Below are positions 12,770-19,270 of a stretch of 19,270 nucleotides of DNA, piece by piece. The DNA is from Methanomassiliicoccaceae archaeon UBA537. Lineage in GTDB: Archaea; Thermoplasmatota; Thermoplasmata; Methanomassiliicoccales; Methanomethylophilaceae. The translations under genes were made by a program, and so were the position numbers. The stretch is taken from the NCBI GenBank assembly GCA_002504495.1, contig DATC01000059.1, positions 16,822-36,091 on the forward strand, in the 5' to 3' direction. Position 1 is the first letter of the stretch. Each line of letters starts with the position of its first letter. The notes under the pieces were generated by a model. The model saw only the letters and a program-made list of their open reading frames with translations, did no database searches and was not told the DNA's origin.

Positions 12770-13987
12770 ATGACCGACAGGATATACAGACGCGACGGAT
12801 ACGGTTCGGAGTTCCAGGCCACAGTCCTTTCCGTGGAAGGGGACGACGTCGTCCTCGACAGCACGGCGTTCTACCCGGGCGGCGGAGGACAGGTCTGCGA
12901 TCTCGGAACCGTCCGCGGGCTCGCCGTGACCGATGTCCACGAGAACAAGGACGGCGACATAGTCCATGTCATCCCCGGAAACGACCTTCGTCCGGGCGAG
13001 CAGGTGTGGTGCAGCGTGGACTGGGAGAGGCGCTACGACCTCATGCAGGGGCATACCGGGGAGCACCTCCTGTTCTGCTCGCTGAAGAGGCAGTGCCCCG
13101 ATCTCGCGATAACCAAGATCTACATCTCCCCGGAGAGCAAGTACGTGATCGTCAACCACGACCTGGAATGGGACCAGATCGAGGCGGCCGTGCGTTTCGC
13201 CAATCAGGCCATAGCAGACAATCTCCCGGTGACACACACCACCATGGACCGCGACGATCCGGAGCTCGTGGAGAAGGTCAGGATCAAGCTGGACCGCATC
13301 CCCGAGAACGAGGAGATCACCGTCGTCGCCATAGGGGACATAGACTACTCCGCATGCTCGGGAGTCCATGTGATGGAGACCTCCGAGCTCGAGCTGCTCC
13401 TGGTGGACAGGAAGGTGTCGGCGGGGGCGGAAGGGGTCGCCATACACTTCAAGGTAGGGCGCGCCGCCAAGGATGCCGCGATAACCCTCGCGACTGTCGC
13501 GCTGTCCGTCACCGACGCCATGGGGTGCAAGCTGGAGGACGCTCCCAGGGCCGTGTCCAATCTCAGAACGGAGGATGCCGCCAAGACGAGGATGCTCAAG
13601 AGCGCGGTGCGCAGACTGGCGGGATCGGTGGCACCGGAATCCATAGGCGGGATCCCGGTCTACGTCGCATCGCTCCCCGGCTCCGACAGGAACGCCCTCA
13701 ACGATCTGGCGGAGAAGGCCAGGTCGGAAGGCGGGGTGGCGCTGATCGTCGGACAGGGCGACACGCTCTCCGTGATGATGTCGTCGGGCGATCCCCGCAT
13801 CGACTGCAGGGCGCTGCTTCCCGCGATCCTGAAGGGGTTCGGCGGACGCGGAGGCGGCAAGCCGGAGTTCGCCCAAGGAGGAATTCCGGATCCGGAGCTG
13901 GAGAACGAGATTCTGGATGCCATGAAGAAGGCCGTCTCCGACGCGCTGAACGGACCCGGGGAGCGATGCGAACGAACGCACCCTTAA
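12770..13987 (+). CDS. alaX: Alanyl-tRNA editing protein, AlaX-L type with DHHA1 domain
   Basis: This 405-residue enzyme hydrolyses mischarged tRNA-Ala (Ser- or Gly-tRNA-Ala) in trans. It resembles the editing half of AlaRS. After an N-terminal beta-barrel with PGGGGQ (36-41) come the zinc ligands HTGEH (His95, His99) and CSGVH (Cys196, His200). A coiled-coil stretch and a C-terminal DHHA1-type domain with GGRGGGKPEFAQGG (358-371) mark the long AlaX-L form. The ATG at 12770 gives the usual N-terminus (MTDRIYRRDGYGSEF) and lies 26 bases from a TATA-like element, consistent with leaderless translation; no Shine-Dalgarno is needed or clear. TAA stop, followed 25 bases later by NAC. Confidence 0.94.
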   Translation: MTDRIYRRDGYGSEFQATVLSVEGDDVVLDSTAFYPGGGGQVCDLGTVRGLAVTDVHENKDGDIVHVIPGNDLRPGEQVWCSVDWERRYDLMQGHTGEHLLFCSLKRQCPDLAITKIYISPESKYVIVNHDLEWDQIEAAVRFANQAIADNLPVTHTTMDRDDPELVEKVRIKLDRIPENEEITVVAIGDIDYSACSGVHVMETSELELLLVDRKVSAGAEGVAIHFKVGRAAKDAAITLATVALSVTDAMGCKLEDAPRAVSNLRTEDAAKTRMLKSAVRRLAGSVAPESIGGIPVYVASLPGSDRNALNDLAEKARSEGGVALIVGQGDTLSVMMSSGDPRIDCRALLPAILKGFGGRGGGKPEFAQGGIPDPELENEILDAMKKAVSDALNGPGERCERTHP

Positions 13988-13990
13988 TTA
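13984..13990 (+). promoter_or_regulatory. TATA-like element of the NAC-hypC unit
   Basis: TTAATTA overlaps the alaX stop and is centred 26 bases from the NAC ATG at 14013, the spacing of a leaderless archaeal transcript. No purine-rich ribosome binding site precedes that ATG, which agrees. Confidence 0.45.
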
Positions 13991-14012
13991 TGATTATAGG
14001 AATCGCGGGAAC

Positions 14013-14372
14013 ATGGGCGGAATGAAGGTCAACAACCGTCAGATGAAGCAGGCCATGAAGAAGATGGGGATCTCCCAATCCCCGATCGACGGCGTGACCG
14101 AGGTCGTCATCAGGACGAAGGACAAGGAGTTCGTCGTCAGGAACGCGGACGTCATCCGCATAGAGATGGGAGGCAGCGTGAGCTACCAGGTCACGGGCAC
14201 CACCGAGGAGCGCGCCATCGGCGCGGACGGAGAGCCTGTGAAGACCTTCCCTGAAGCGGACATAGAGCTCGTCATGGCGCAGACAGGATGCGCCCGCGAG
14301 AAGGCCGTGGCCGCGCTGGAGAAGGCTGACGGACAGCCCGCCGAGGCCATCATCGGCATAATGTCGGAGTGA
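14013..14372 (+). CDS. nac: Nascent polypeptide-associated complex protein (archaeal NAC)
   Basis: This 119-residue homodimeric chaperone binds nascent chains at the ribosome exit. The N-terminus (MGGMKVNNRQMKQAMKKMGI) is the basic ribosome-binding helix. The NAC barrel follows (about 27-70, DGVTEVVIRTKDKEFVVRNADVIRIEMGG), with the archaeal insertion of acidic residues, then a C-terminal UBA domain (about 80-118, PEADIELVMAQTGCAREKAVAALEKADGQPAEAIIGIM). The length is typical. Archaeal NAC is homomeric, so no beta partner is expected. hypC starts four bases after its stop region, so the two are probably cotranscribed. Confidence 0.96.
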   Translation: MGGMKVNNRQMKQAMKKMGISQSPIDGVTEVVIRTKDKEFVVRNADVIRIEMGGSVSYQVTGTTEERAIGADGEPVKTFPEADIELVMAQTGCAREKAVAALEKADGQPAEAIIGIMSE

Positions 14373-14376
14373 TACG

Positions 14377-14607
14377 ATGTGCTTGGCGATACCGGGTAAG
14401 ATCGTCAGCATAGACGGCGACATGGGAGAGGTCGATTTCGGCGGAGCCACCAGGAAGGCGAACCTTTCGATGGTGGATGCCGAGGTCGGCGACTGGGCCG
14501 TCGTCCATGCGGGCTTCGCCATACAGATAATGGACGAGGAGGACGCTCAGGAGACCATCAGGCTCTGGAACGAGGTCCTCGACAGCGATTCCCTTTCCTA
14601 CAACTGA
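14377..14607 (+). CDS. hypC: [NiFe] hydrogenase maturation chaperone HypC
   Basis: This 76-residue protein belongs to the HypC/HupF family. It begins MCLAIPGKI, with the essential Cys2 that binds the iron-cyanide precursor with HypD. An OB-like barrel (VVHAGFAIQIMDEEDAQETIRLWNEVL) makes up the remainder. HypC shuttles the Fe(CN)2CO group to the hydrogenase large subunit. The ATG has GGAG seven bases upstream, inside the NAC end. No other hyp gene is in the window, so it is separated from its partners. The presence of [NiFe] hydrogenases fits a hydrogen-dependent methanogen. TGA stop, directly followed by a hairpin. Confidence 0.96.
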   Translation: MCLAIPGKIVSIDGDMGEVDFGGATRKANLSMVDAEVGDWAVVHAGFAIQIMDEEDAQETIRLWNEVLDSDSLSYN

Positions 14608-14636
14608 GCCGGCCGGGGCCCGACGGCCCCTCCGGC
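14608..14636. terminator. Strong GC hairpin between convergent genes, likely bidirectional terminator
   Basis: GCCGG and GGGGCC pair with GGCCCC and CCGGC around a CGAC loop; only the CC/T internal mismatch interrupts an 11-bp stem. On the plus strand it is followed by CACTTTATTC. It begins at the first base after hypC and lies eight bases from the end of the convergent DUF2188-like gene. Confidence 0.7.
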
Positions 14637-14643
14637 ACTTTAT

Positions 14644-14892
14644 TCATCTCTTCTTCTGGATCTTGCCGTCTTTCTTCTGACGCACGACGGAGATCCCCTG
14701 GTTGCTTGCGACCTCCTTCGCATAGGCCTCGGCCTCCGCCTTGGTCTTGAACTTCTTGAGCGCCTTCTGAGCACCGGTCCTCTTGACCTGCCATCCCCCG
14801 TCCTGATGAGGGGAGACGAAATACGAATCGTTCCTCTTCTTCGTCTCGGCCTGAACGGAGCCTGACGTATCTGCGGGATTGACTTCCGCCAT
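14644..14892 (-). CDS. Small DUF2188-like protein
   Basis: This protein of 82 residues has an unknown function. Residues about 22-82 (SYFVSPHQDGGWQVKRTGAQKALKKFKTKAEAEAYAKEVASNQGISVVRQKKDGKIQKKR) resemble DUF2188: a small beta-strand start with GGW, then the conserved T-x-AEA-x-x-AKE-x-A-x-NQG helix and a basic end. Members are found scattered in bacteria and archaea. The ATG at 14892 has GGTG seven bases upstream and is followed by a plausible polar N-terminus. An in-frame ATG at 15069 would add 59 residues, but that stretch is non-biased in codon use and overlaps strong RNA-like inverted repeats, so it is not preferred. Confidence 0.72.
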   Translation of the reverse strand: MAEVNPADTSGSVQAETKKRNDSYFVSPHQDGGWQVKRTGAQKALKKFKTKAEAEAYAKEVASNQGISVVRQKKDGKIQKKR

Positions 14893-14921
14893 TTCATTCA
14901 CCGCACCTGAATCCCCTTGAC

Positions 14922-14930
14922 GGATATAAC
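14922..14930 (-). promoter_or_regulatory. Possible proximal TATA box of the DUF2188-like gene
   Basis: GTTATATCC on the minus strand is centred about 34 bases from the ATG at 14892 and predicts a leader of about eight bases. A second, distal TATA lies at 15103-15111; either or both could serve this gene. Confidence 0.4.
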
Positions 14931-14935
14931 ACCAC

Positions 14936-15070
14936 GATGCACCGAAAGAGCCGTCAGTTCGTGCGATTCGGAGATTCATGCAGCGGCCTGCTGTTCCGGA
15001 GCACGGACGCGTGCTCATGGACGGCTCGGAAACGGTGAAATCCGGCCTGTTTTCATCAAAATCGTGCATC
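14936..15070 (-). ncRNA. Candidate structured RNA (nested stems, three-way junction)
   Basis: Four nested or adjacent perfect inverted repeats fold this 135-base stretch. The outer stem is GATGCAC/GTGCATC (14936-14942 with 15064-15070). The next is GAGCCGTC/GACGGCTC (14948-14955 with 15020-15027). Inside lie two abutting hairpins: CGGA/TCCG (14969-14972 with 14995-14998) capped by GCAG-CGGC-CTGC (14980-14991), and GAGCACG-GACG-CGTGCTC (14999-15016). The last two would stack end to end. ACCG/CGGT (14941-14944 with 15033-15036) can replace part of the outer stem. A minus-strand TATA (15103-15111) would start a transcript near 15083, just before the outer stem, so minus is favoured. It could be a riboswitch-like leader of the DUF2188-like gene or an independent RNA. 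No known RNA family is recognised. Confidence 0.45.
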
Positions 15071-15102
15071 TGATCGGAACCTGAAAACTGATTAATAGAA
15101 AG

Positions 15103-15111
15103 TATTATATA
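15103..15111 (+). promoter_or_regulatory. TATA box of the 5S rRNA gene
   Basis: TATTATATA is centred 27 bases upstream of the first base of the 5S rRNA, within an AT-rich patch (15088-15120) that stands out from the GC-rich surroundings. Read on the minus strand it is TATATAATA and could also drive leftward transcription. Confidence 0.7.
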
Positions 15112-15133
15112 GTTTGTAGATATCCTGAGTTTT

Positions 15134-15257
15134 GGTAAGACGGCCAAAGCGGCGGTGTAACACCCGGTCCCATTCCGAACCCGGAAGTAAAGCCCGCCCA
15201 CGTACCTGTCTGTACTGTAGTGCGCAAGCCTACGGGAACTCAGGCACGCTGTCTGCC
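15134..15257 (+). rRNA. rrf: 5S ribosomal RNA
   Basis: This 124-base RNA carries the hallmark 5S segments CACCCGGTCCCATTCCGAAC, CCCGGAAGTAAAGCCCGCC and GTACTGTAGTGCGCAAGCC-TACGGGAA. The ends pair to form helix I: GGTA(A)GAC at 15134-15141 with GTCTGCC at 15251-15257, leaving one A bulged. A TATA box lies upstream at the expected distance and a five-T run (15259-15263) follows immediately as terminator. No 16S, 23S or tRNA gene is next to it. A free-standing 5S gene is known from Thermoplasma and relatives, and suits Thermoplasmatota. Confidence 0.96.
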
Positions 15258-15322
15258 ATTTTTCCATTTCATCTCTTCAGCCGAAAGGCTCGCTCCGACC
15301 ATTTGGAACGCGGAACCTTCCG
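15258..15322 (+). other. 5S downstream spacer: T-run and small hairpins
   Basis: The T-run at 15259-15263 probably ends 5S transcription. AGCC-GAAA-GGCT (15279-15290) is a small GNRA-type hairpin. CGGAA-CC-TTCCG (15311-15322) is an inverted repeat that ends about 12 bases before the next TATA box and could be a regulator site for the isoprenoid operon. No gene is seen. Confidence 0.4.
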
Positions 15323-15333
15323 AACGTCAGTCG

Positions 15334-15341
15334 CTATATAC
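15334..15341 (+). promoter_or_regulatory. TATA box of the isoprenoid operon
   Basis: CTATATAC is centred about 26 bases upstream of the ATG at 15363, so the transcript is predicted to start at or next to the start codon (leaderless). No Shine-Dalgarno sequence is seen in the bases before that ATG. Confidence 0.6.
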
Positions 15342-15362
15342 GTCGACACCATCGTCCGAGCG

Positions 15363-16133
15363 ATGATACTGATCAAGCTTGGCGGGAGCGTCATAACCGA
15401 CAAGTCGCAGTACAAGAAGTTCAACGAGGAGCAGGCCGCGAGACTGTGCAGAGAGATCGCCGAGTCCGGGCGCCAGTGCATCGTCGTCCACGGGGCGGGT
15501 TCGTTCGGACATGTTCTTGCGAAGAAGTACCGGATCCAGGACGGATTCAGAGAAGGGGAGCAGATCGCGACCGCGGCTGAGGTCCATCACGACGCCATGG
15601 AGCTGGGGATGCTCATGACATCGGAGCTCATGAAGGCAGGAATTCCCGCAGCGTCTGTAGCTCCCGGAAACTGCTTCGTCCTGGAGAACGGCAGGCTCAT
15701 CGTGACCGACGACGAGGCCGTGCGCAGGATGCAGACGATCGGAATAATGCCCGTCACGTTCGGCGACGTTGTCATGGACCGCGTGAAAGGGTTCGCGATC
15801 GTCTCCGGGGATCAGATGATGGAGTACATGGCGAAGGTGTTCGAACCGGAGAGGATAGTGTTCGTGTCCGATATCGACGGCCTCTACACGAAGAATCCGA
15901 AGCTCCATCCCGACGCCGAGCTCATACCCATCGTGACCGAGGAGACCATGCGCTCCGTCGGAACCGAGGAGGACGTGGCCGACGTGACCGGCGGAGTGAG
16001 GAACAAGATGGAGGCCATGCTCAGGATGTGCGCGCCCGGGAGGGACTGCATCCTTGTGAACGGGACCGTTCCCGGAAGGCTCCTCGCCCTGTTGGAAGGA
16101 AAAGACGTGCCGTGCACCGCGGCGAGGCTGTGA
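15363..16133 (+). CDS. ipk: Isopentenyl phosphate kinase
   Basis: This 256-residue enzyme of the amino acid kinase superfamily phosphorylates isopentenyl phosphate to isopentenyl diphosphate with ATP, the last step of the archaeal mevalonate branches. Visible features are the N-terminal MILIKLGGSVITDK (Lys5 and Lys14), the glycine-rich VVHGAGSFGH with the family's conserved histidine (His50), GDVVMD and SGD in the substrate pocket, VSDIDGLYTKNP (168-179) and DVTGGVRNKMEAML (207-220) at the nucleotide site. The length is typical. The ATG at 15363 fits a leaderless start. Four bases separate its stop from Fni, the next enzyme in the pathway. Confidence 0.95.
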   Translation: MILIKLGGSVITDKSQYKKFNEEQAARLCREIAESGRQCIVVHGAGSFGHVLAKKYRIQDGFREGEQIATAAEVHHDAMELGMLMTSELMKAGIPAASVAPGNCFVLENGRLIVTDDEAVRRMQTIGIMPVTFGDVVMDRVKGFAIVSGDQMMEYMAKVFEPERIVFVSDIDGLYTKNPKLHPDAELIPIVTEETMRSVGTEEDVADVTGGVRNKMEAMLRMCAPGRDCILVNGTVPGRLLALLEGKDVPCTAARL

Positions 16134-16137
16134 TCCC

Positions 16138-17193
16138 ATGGAAGAGATCAGAGAGAGGAAGGCGGATCACATAGAGATCTGCATGAAGGAGAGGATCGCC
16201 CCGGAGCACTGCTTCTGGAACGACATCAGGCTGATCCACAACGCCCTGCCGGAGATCGGCATGGACGATATAGAAACGTCCTGCACCCTTTTCGGCAGGA
16301 AGCTGGAGATGCCTCTGGTGGTCACCGCCATCACGGGAGGATTCTCCGGAGCGGTGAAGATCAACTCCAACATAGCCGAGGCATGCGCCGAGGTCGGTGC
16401 CGGAATGGGCGTAGGAAGCGAAAGGGCCGGAATCAACGGCATCTGCCCCGAGAGCTACGCGGTCGTCAAAGAGTTCGACGTCCCGTTGGTGATCGGCAAC
16501 GTGGGCGCCCCCCAGCTCGTCCGGCAGAGGAGCAAGGACCGCTTCGACCGCGCCGCGGTCGAGAAGGCCTTCGAGCTCGTGGACGCGGACGTCATGGCCG
16601 TGCACCTGAACTTCCTCCAGGAGGTCGTGCAGCCCGAAGGCGACACCAACGGAGCCGGAGTGAGGGATGCCATCCGGGATCTGGCCAGGGACCTTCCCGT
16701 GATCGTGAAGGAGACCGGCGCAGGGATCTCCCGCGATGTCGCCGAACGCCTCAAGGGTATCGGGATCCGCGGAATAGACGTGGCGGGCATGGGCGGGACC
16801 AGCTTCTCCGCGGTCGAGCTCTATCGCGCCAGAAAGGCGGGCGACAAGGTGCGCTCCTCCATGGGGGAGACGTTCTTCGACTGGGGCATACCGTCTCCCG
16901 TATCGGTCATGGAATGCAGAGGATGCGGCCTTCCGATCATAGCATCGGGAGGGATCCTCAACGGACTCCATGTCGCGAACGCGGTGTCCCTGGGCGCGTC
17001 CTGCGCGGGACTCGCCAACCCCGTCCTCGAAGCGGCCGTCGAATCTGCGGATGCTGTGAAGGAGAAACTTCTCATGATTAAGGAGGAGCTGCGCGCGGCC
17101 ATGCTCCTGACGGGGTCCAAGGACCTCGAAGCGCTCGGAAAGGCGCGCCGCGCGATACTGGGACAGACCAGGGAATGGATGGAATCGATATGA
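16138..17193 (+). CDS. fni: Type 2 isopentenyl-diphosphate delta-isomerase (FMN-dependent)
   Basis: This 351-residue cytosolic flavoenzyme interconverts isopentenyl and dimethylallyl diphosphate using reduced FMN. It has the TIM-barrel family landmarks: RKADH near the N-terminus (7-11), the FMN region TAITGG (63-68), GVGSERAG (91-98), HLNFLQEVVQPEGD (156-169) with the catalytic Gln161, KETGAG (191-196), DVAGMGGTS (214-222) and the phosphate-binding ASGGI (269-273). It sits between isopentenyl phosphate kinase and the prenyl transferase, so the three genes form a pathway in order. It overlaps the next gene by an ATGA. The spacing from ipk suggests one transcript. Confidence 0.96.
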   Translation: MEEIRERKADHIEICMKERIAPEHCFWNDIRLIHNALPEIGMDDIETSCTLFGRKLEMPLVVTAITGGFSGAVKINSNIAEACAEVGAGMGVGSERAGINGICPESYAVVKEFDVPLVIGNVGAPQLVRQRSKDRFDRAAVEKAFELVDADVMAVHLNFLQEVVQPEGDTNGAGVRDAIRDLARDLPVIVKETGAGISRDVAERLKGIGIRGIDVAGMGGTSFSAVELYRARKAGDKVRSSMGETFFDWGIPSPVSVMECRGCGLPIIASGGILNGLHVANAVSLGASCAGLANPVLEAAVESADAVKEKLLMIKEELRAAMLLTGSKDLEALGKARRAILGQTREWMESI

Positions 17194-18179
17194 TCAGCGC
17201 AGAAGAATATCTGAAGAGGATGTCCGCCGAGCTCGACGGACCCATAAAAAGCTACATCGGGAACGAGGAGCCCGCCAACCTCATGGAGGCCAGCAGGCAG
17301 TATCCGTACCGCGGCGGCAAGAGGATGAGGCCCGCCATGGCCGTCGCCTGCTGCGGAGCGGTCGGAGGAGACAGGTCCAAGGCCGTCCCCCTCGCCGTGG
17401 CCGTGGAGTACATCCACAACTTCACCCTGGTCCACGACGACCTGATGGACGGCGACGAGACCAGGAGGGGCATGAGCACCATACATGTCAAGTACGGCAT
17501 ACCCACCGCGGTCCTCGCCGGTGACGCCCTGTTCGCCAAGGCGTATCAGATCATCTGCGACCTGGACATTCCCGCCGAGAGGATGAGGGACGCTCTCAGG
17601 TACGTGAGCCAGGCCGTATGGGACCTCGCCCGCGGGCAGCAGATGGACGTGAACAACGAAGGGAGGATCGTCTCCGAGGAGGTCTATCTCGAGACCATCA
17701 AGCTGAAGACCAGCGTCCTGTTCGCGGCCGCCGCCGCCGGCGGAGCCATCGTCGGAGGAGCGGATGCGAAGACCGCCGAGGCCATCCACGAGTACGCCAT
17801 CGAGACCGGACTGGGATTCCAGATCTTCGACGACTACCTGGGCATAGAGGGCGACCCCACCAAGACCGGCAAGTCCAACAGCAACGACATCAGGAAGGGC
17901 AAGTGCACCGTCATGGTCACCCACACCATCGAGATGCTGAAGGACGAGCCGGAGAAGCTCGCGGAGTTCAAGGCGGTGCTCGGAAAGGCGGACGCCAGCG
18001 AGGAGGAGTGCGCCCGCGCCAAGCAGATCATGATCGAGGCGGGATCCATCGACTACGCCATGGACATGGCCAAGAGCAAGGTGGAGAAGGCCATAGAAGC
18101 CATCGGATTCCTTCCCGAGAGCGAGGACAAGGAGTTCATGATCGCCCTGGCCAGATACTCCATCGACAGGGACCACTGA
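17190..18179 (+). CDS. idsA: Geranylgeranyl diphosphate synthase-like polyprenyl synthetase
   Basis: This 329-residue trans-prenyltransferase condenses isopentenyl diphosphate onto allylic diphosphates to make the C20 precursor of archaeal lipids. It shows GGKRMRP (42-48), the first Asp-rich motif DDLMD (83-87) with RR after it, KLKTSVLF (171-178), the second Asp-rich motif FDDYLG (213-218), and KGK (236-238). Phe78, five residues before the first Asp-rich motif, matches the position that limits the chain to C20 in Sulfolobus GGPP synthase, so GGPP is the likely product; a C15/C20 mix cannot be excluded. The ATG at 17190 overlaps the fni TGA and is preferred to 17175. Confidence 0.94.
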   Translation: MISAEEYLKRMSAELDGPIKSYIGNEEPANLMEASRQYPYRGGKRMRPAMAVACCGAVGGDRSKAVPLAVAVEYIHNFTLVHDDLMDGDETRRGMSTIHVKYGIPTAVLAGDALFAKAYQIICDLDIPAERMRDALRYVSQAVWDLARGQQMDVNNEGRIVSEEVYLETIKLKTSVLFAAAAAGGAIVGGADAKTAEAIHEYAIETGLGFQIFDDYLGIEGDPTKTGKSNSNDIRKGKCTVMVTHTIEMLKDEPEKLAEFKAVLGKADASEEECARAKQIMIEAGSIDYAMDMAKSKVEKAIEAIGFLPESEDKEFMIALARYSIDRDH

Positions 18180-18182
18180 GAT

Positions 18183-19270
18183 ATGACGGCCTACGGACTC
18201 GGGATCGACGCGGGCGGAACGTACACCGACACGGTGGTCGTGGATCTCGGGTCCGGAAAGGTGGTCTGCGGCAACAAGGCGCTGACCACCAGGGAGGATC
18301 TTTCCAAGGGCATAAGGGAATCTCTCCTCGGCCTGAATGCGGACATCCTCCCGCAGGTCTCCCTGGCATCCCTCTCCTCCACGCTCGCCACCAACTCCGT
18401 GGTGGAGGGAAAGGGATGCCGCGTAGGGCTCCTGTGCATCGGCAAGGAGTACGGCAGGAAGGGAGAACCCGACTGCTACGCGTATGCGGACGGCAGATTC
18501 TCCATGGGAGGGAAAGAGGAGGTCCCTCTCGACGTCCGTTCGATAAAGAGCGCTCTCGAAGAGATGAAGGGGCGCATCGACGCCCTGGCGATATCCGGGT
18601 ACGTGAGCGTCAGGAACCCGTCGCACGAGGAGCGCGCCGCGAGGATGGCCGAGAGGATCCTCGGCGTGCCCGTGGTGCTCGGCCACGAGCTGACATCGAG
18701 GCTGGGATTCGATCAGAGGACCGCCACGGCCGTGATGAACGCCCGTCTCATACCTGCGATCAGAGAGCTTCTGGAATCCGTGAAGGCCGTCATGGCGGAT
18801 CTCGGGCTGAGATGCCCGCTGATGATGGTGAAGGGGGACGGGGCCCTGATGAAGGACTCCACCGCTCTGAGAAAGCCGGTCGAGACGATACTCTCCGGAC
18901 CCGCCTCCAGCATGATAGGGGCCATGGCCCTTACGGGAATGAGGGACGCGATGGTCATAGACATGGGCGGAACCACCTCGGACATAGGCGTTCTGAGGAA
19001 CGGCCGCCCCAGGATAGAGCCCGAAGGGGCATGCATCGCCGGAAGACGCACCAGAGTGATGGCGGCGGACATCGCCACCTTCGGGATCGGAGGAGACAGC
19101 CGCATCCTCGTGAACGGGGACGAGCTCCTCCTTTCCCCTGTTCGTGCGATACCGCTGTGCATCGCGTCTTCCAGATGGCCGTCGGTCAAGAGGGCCGTCA
19201 TGTCTCTGGCGGAGGAGGACGCACGCGCTCCTGCCGACAGATGCGATATCGAGGACATGGTCCAGGACAG
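18183..19270 (+). CDS. Hydantoinase/oxoprolinase-family ATPase, 3' end outside the window
   Basis: At least 362 residues are visible, and the frame is open at the window end. The N-terminus GIDAGGTYTDTVVVD (5-19) is an actin-fold phosphate-1 motif of the HyuA-type family, followed by SSTLATNSVVEGKG (about 66-79), MVKGDGALM (220-228), SGPASSMIGA (244-253) and a second phosphate motif VIDMGGTTSDIG (262-273). Family members hydrolyse 5-oxoproline or N-methylhydantoin with ATP or carboxylate acetone-like substrates; many archaeal ones have no known function, and some are annotated as C1-transfer-pathway proteins. No HyuB partner is visible yet. It starts three bases after the GGPPS stop, so it is probably in the same operon, which hints at a role near lipid or C1 metabolism. 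Confidence 0.88.
   Translation, partial: MTAYGLGIDAGGTYTDTVVVDLGSGKVVCGNKALTTREDLSKGIRESLLGLNADILPQVSLASLSSTLATNSVVEGKGCRVGLLCIGKEYGRKGEPDCYAYADGRFSMGGKEEVPLDVRSIKSALEEMKGRIDALAISGYVSVRNPSHEERAARMAERILGVPVVLGHELTSRLGFDQRTATAVMNARLIPAIRELLESVKAVMADLGLRCPLMMVKGDGALMKDSTALRKPVETILSGPASSMIGAMALTGMRDAMVIDMGGTTSDIGVLRNGRPRIEPEGACIAGRRTRVMAADIATFGIGGDSRILVNGDELLLSPVRAIPLCIASSRWPSVKRAVMSLAEEDARAPADRCDIEDMVQD

Noticed and set aside
14893..15069. Upstream extension of the DUF2188-like protein to the ATG at 15069
   Set aside because: The added 59 residues look random (Cys, Ser and Arg scattered, weak GC bias at third positions) and cover RNA-like inverted repeats.
14941..15092. C/D box guide RNA, from a TGATGA-like stretch on the minus strand and several CTGA words
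   Set aside because: The boxes are not at the spacing needed for a 50-70 base archaeal C/D RNA and no terminal stem brings them together.
1..19270. CRISPR array, insertion sequence or prophage
   Set aside because: No regularly spaced repeats, transposase, integrase or phage genes are visible; genes are core metabolism in tight operons.

Overview
The window looks like chromosomal DNA of an archaeon, most likely a methylotrophic methanogen of the order Methanomassiliicoccales (Thermoplasmatota). This is an inference from gene content, not a database match. The archaeal signs are a homomeric NAC, isopentenyl phosphate kinase next to a type 2 IPP isomerase and a geranylgeranyl diphosphate synthase, TATA boxes about 26 bases before several start codons, and a lone 5S rRNA gene away from 16S and 23S. 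HypC implies a [NiFe] hydrogenase. None of the 19 stop codons visible is TAG (16 TGA, 3 TAA), as expected where TAG encodes pyrrolysine.

Layout. Bases 1-1039 (minus) hold a DrrAB-type ABC exporter: an ATPase and the first 52 codons of its permease. Bases 1089-5422 (minus) are a four-gene FecBCDE-like metal-chelate importer: a substrate-binding protein with a dockerin-like EF-hand pair, an ATPase and two FecCD permeases. Its promoter has a perfect 16-bp DtxR/IdeR-like palindrome between TATA box and start codon, so iron control is likely. Bases 5619-7442 (minus) are aspS, of the bacterial GAD-containing type, with its own promoter and terminator.

Bases 7483-12141 (minus) are a complete sufC-sufD-sufS-sufU-sufB operon in the order familiar from Firmicutes. 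SufS takes sulfur from cysteine, SufU relays it and SufBCD builds Fe-S clusters. An Lrp/AsnC regulator lies just upstream (12196-12708). It diverges from alaX (12770-13987), an alanyl-tRNA editing enzyme, and both appear to share one TATA element. NAC and hypC follow on the plus strand and end in a strong hairpin that also separates them from a convergent DUF2188-like gene.

Bases 14893-15133 have no convincing gene but hold nested inverted repeats that fold into a junction-shaped RNA, probably the long leader of the DUF2188-like gene or an independent RNA. The 5S rRNA follows (15134-15257). The last part (15363-18179, plus) is an isoprenoid lipid operon, IPK-Fni-GGPPS, making C20 precursors for archaeal lipids. 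A hydantoinase/oxoprolinase-family gene runs off the end.

Anomalies worth attention are the importer ATPase and SufB, both of which lack a stop where their families normally end, a 203-residue SufD that starts with GTG, and the structured region before 5S.
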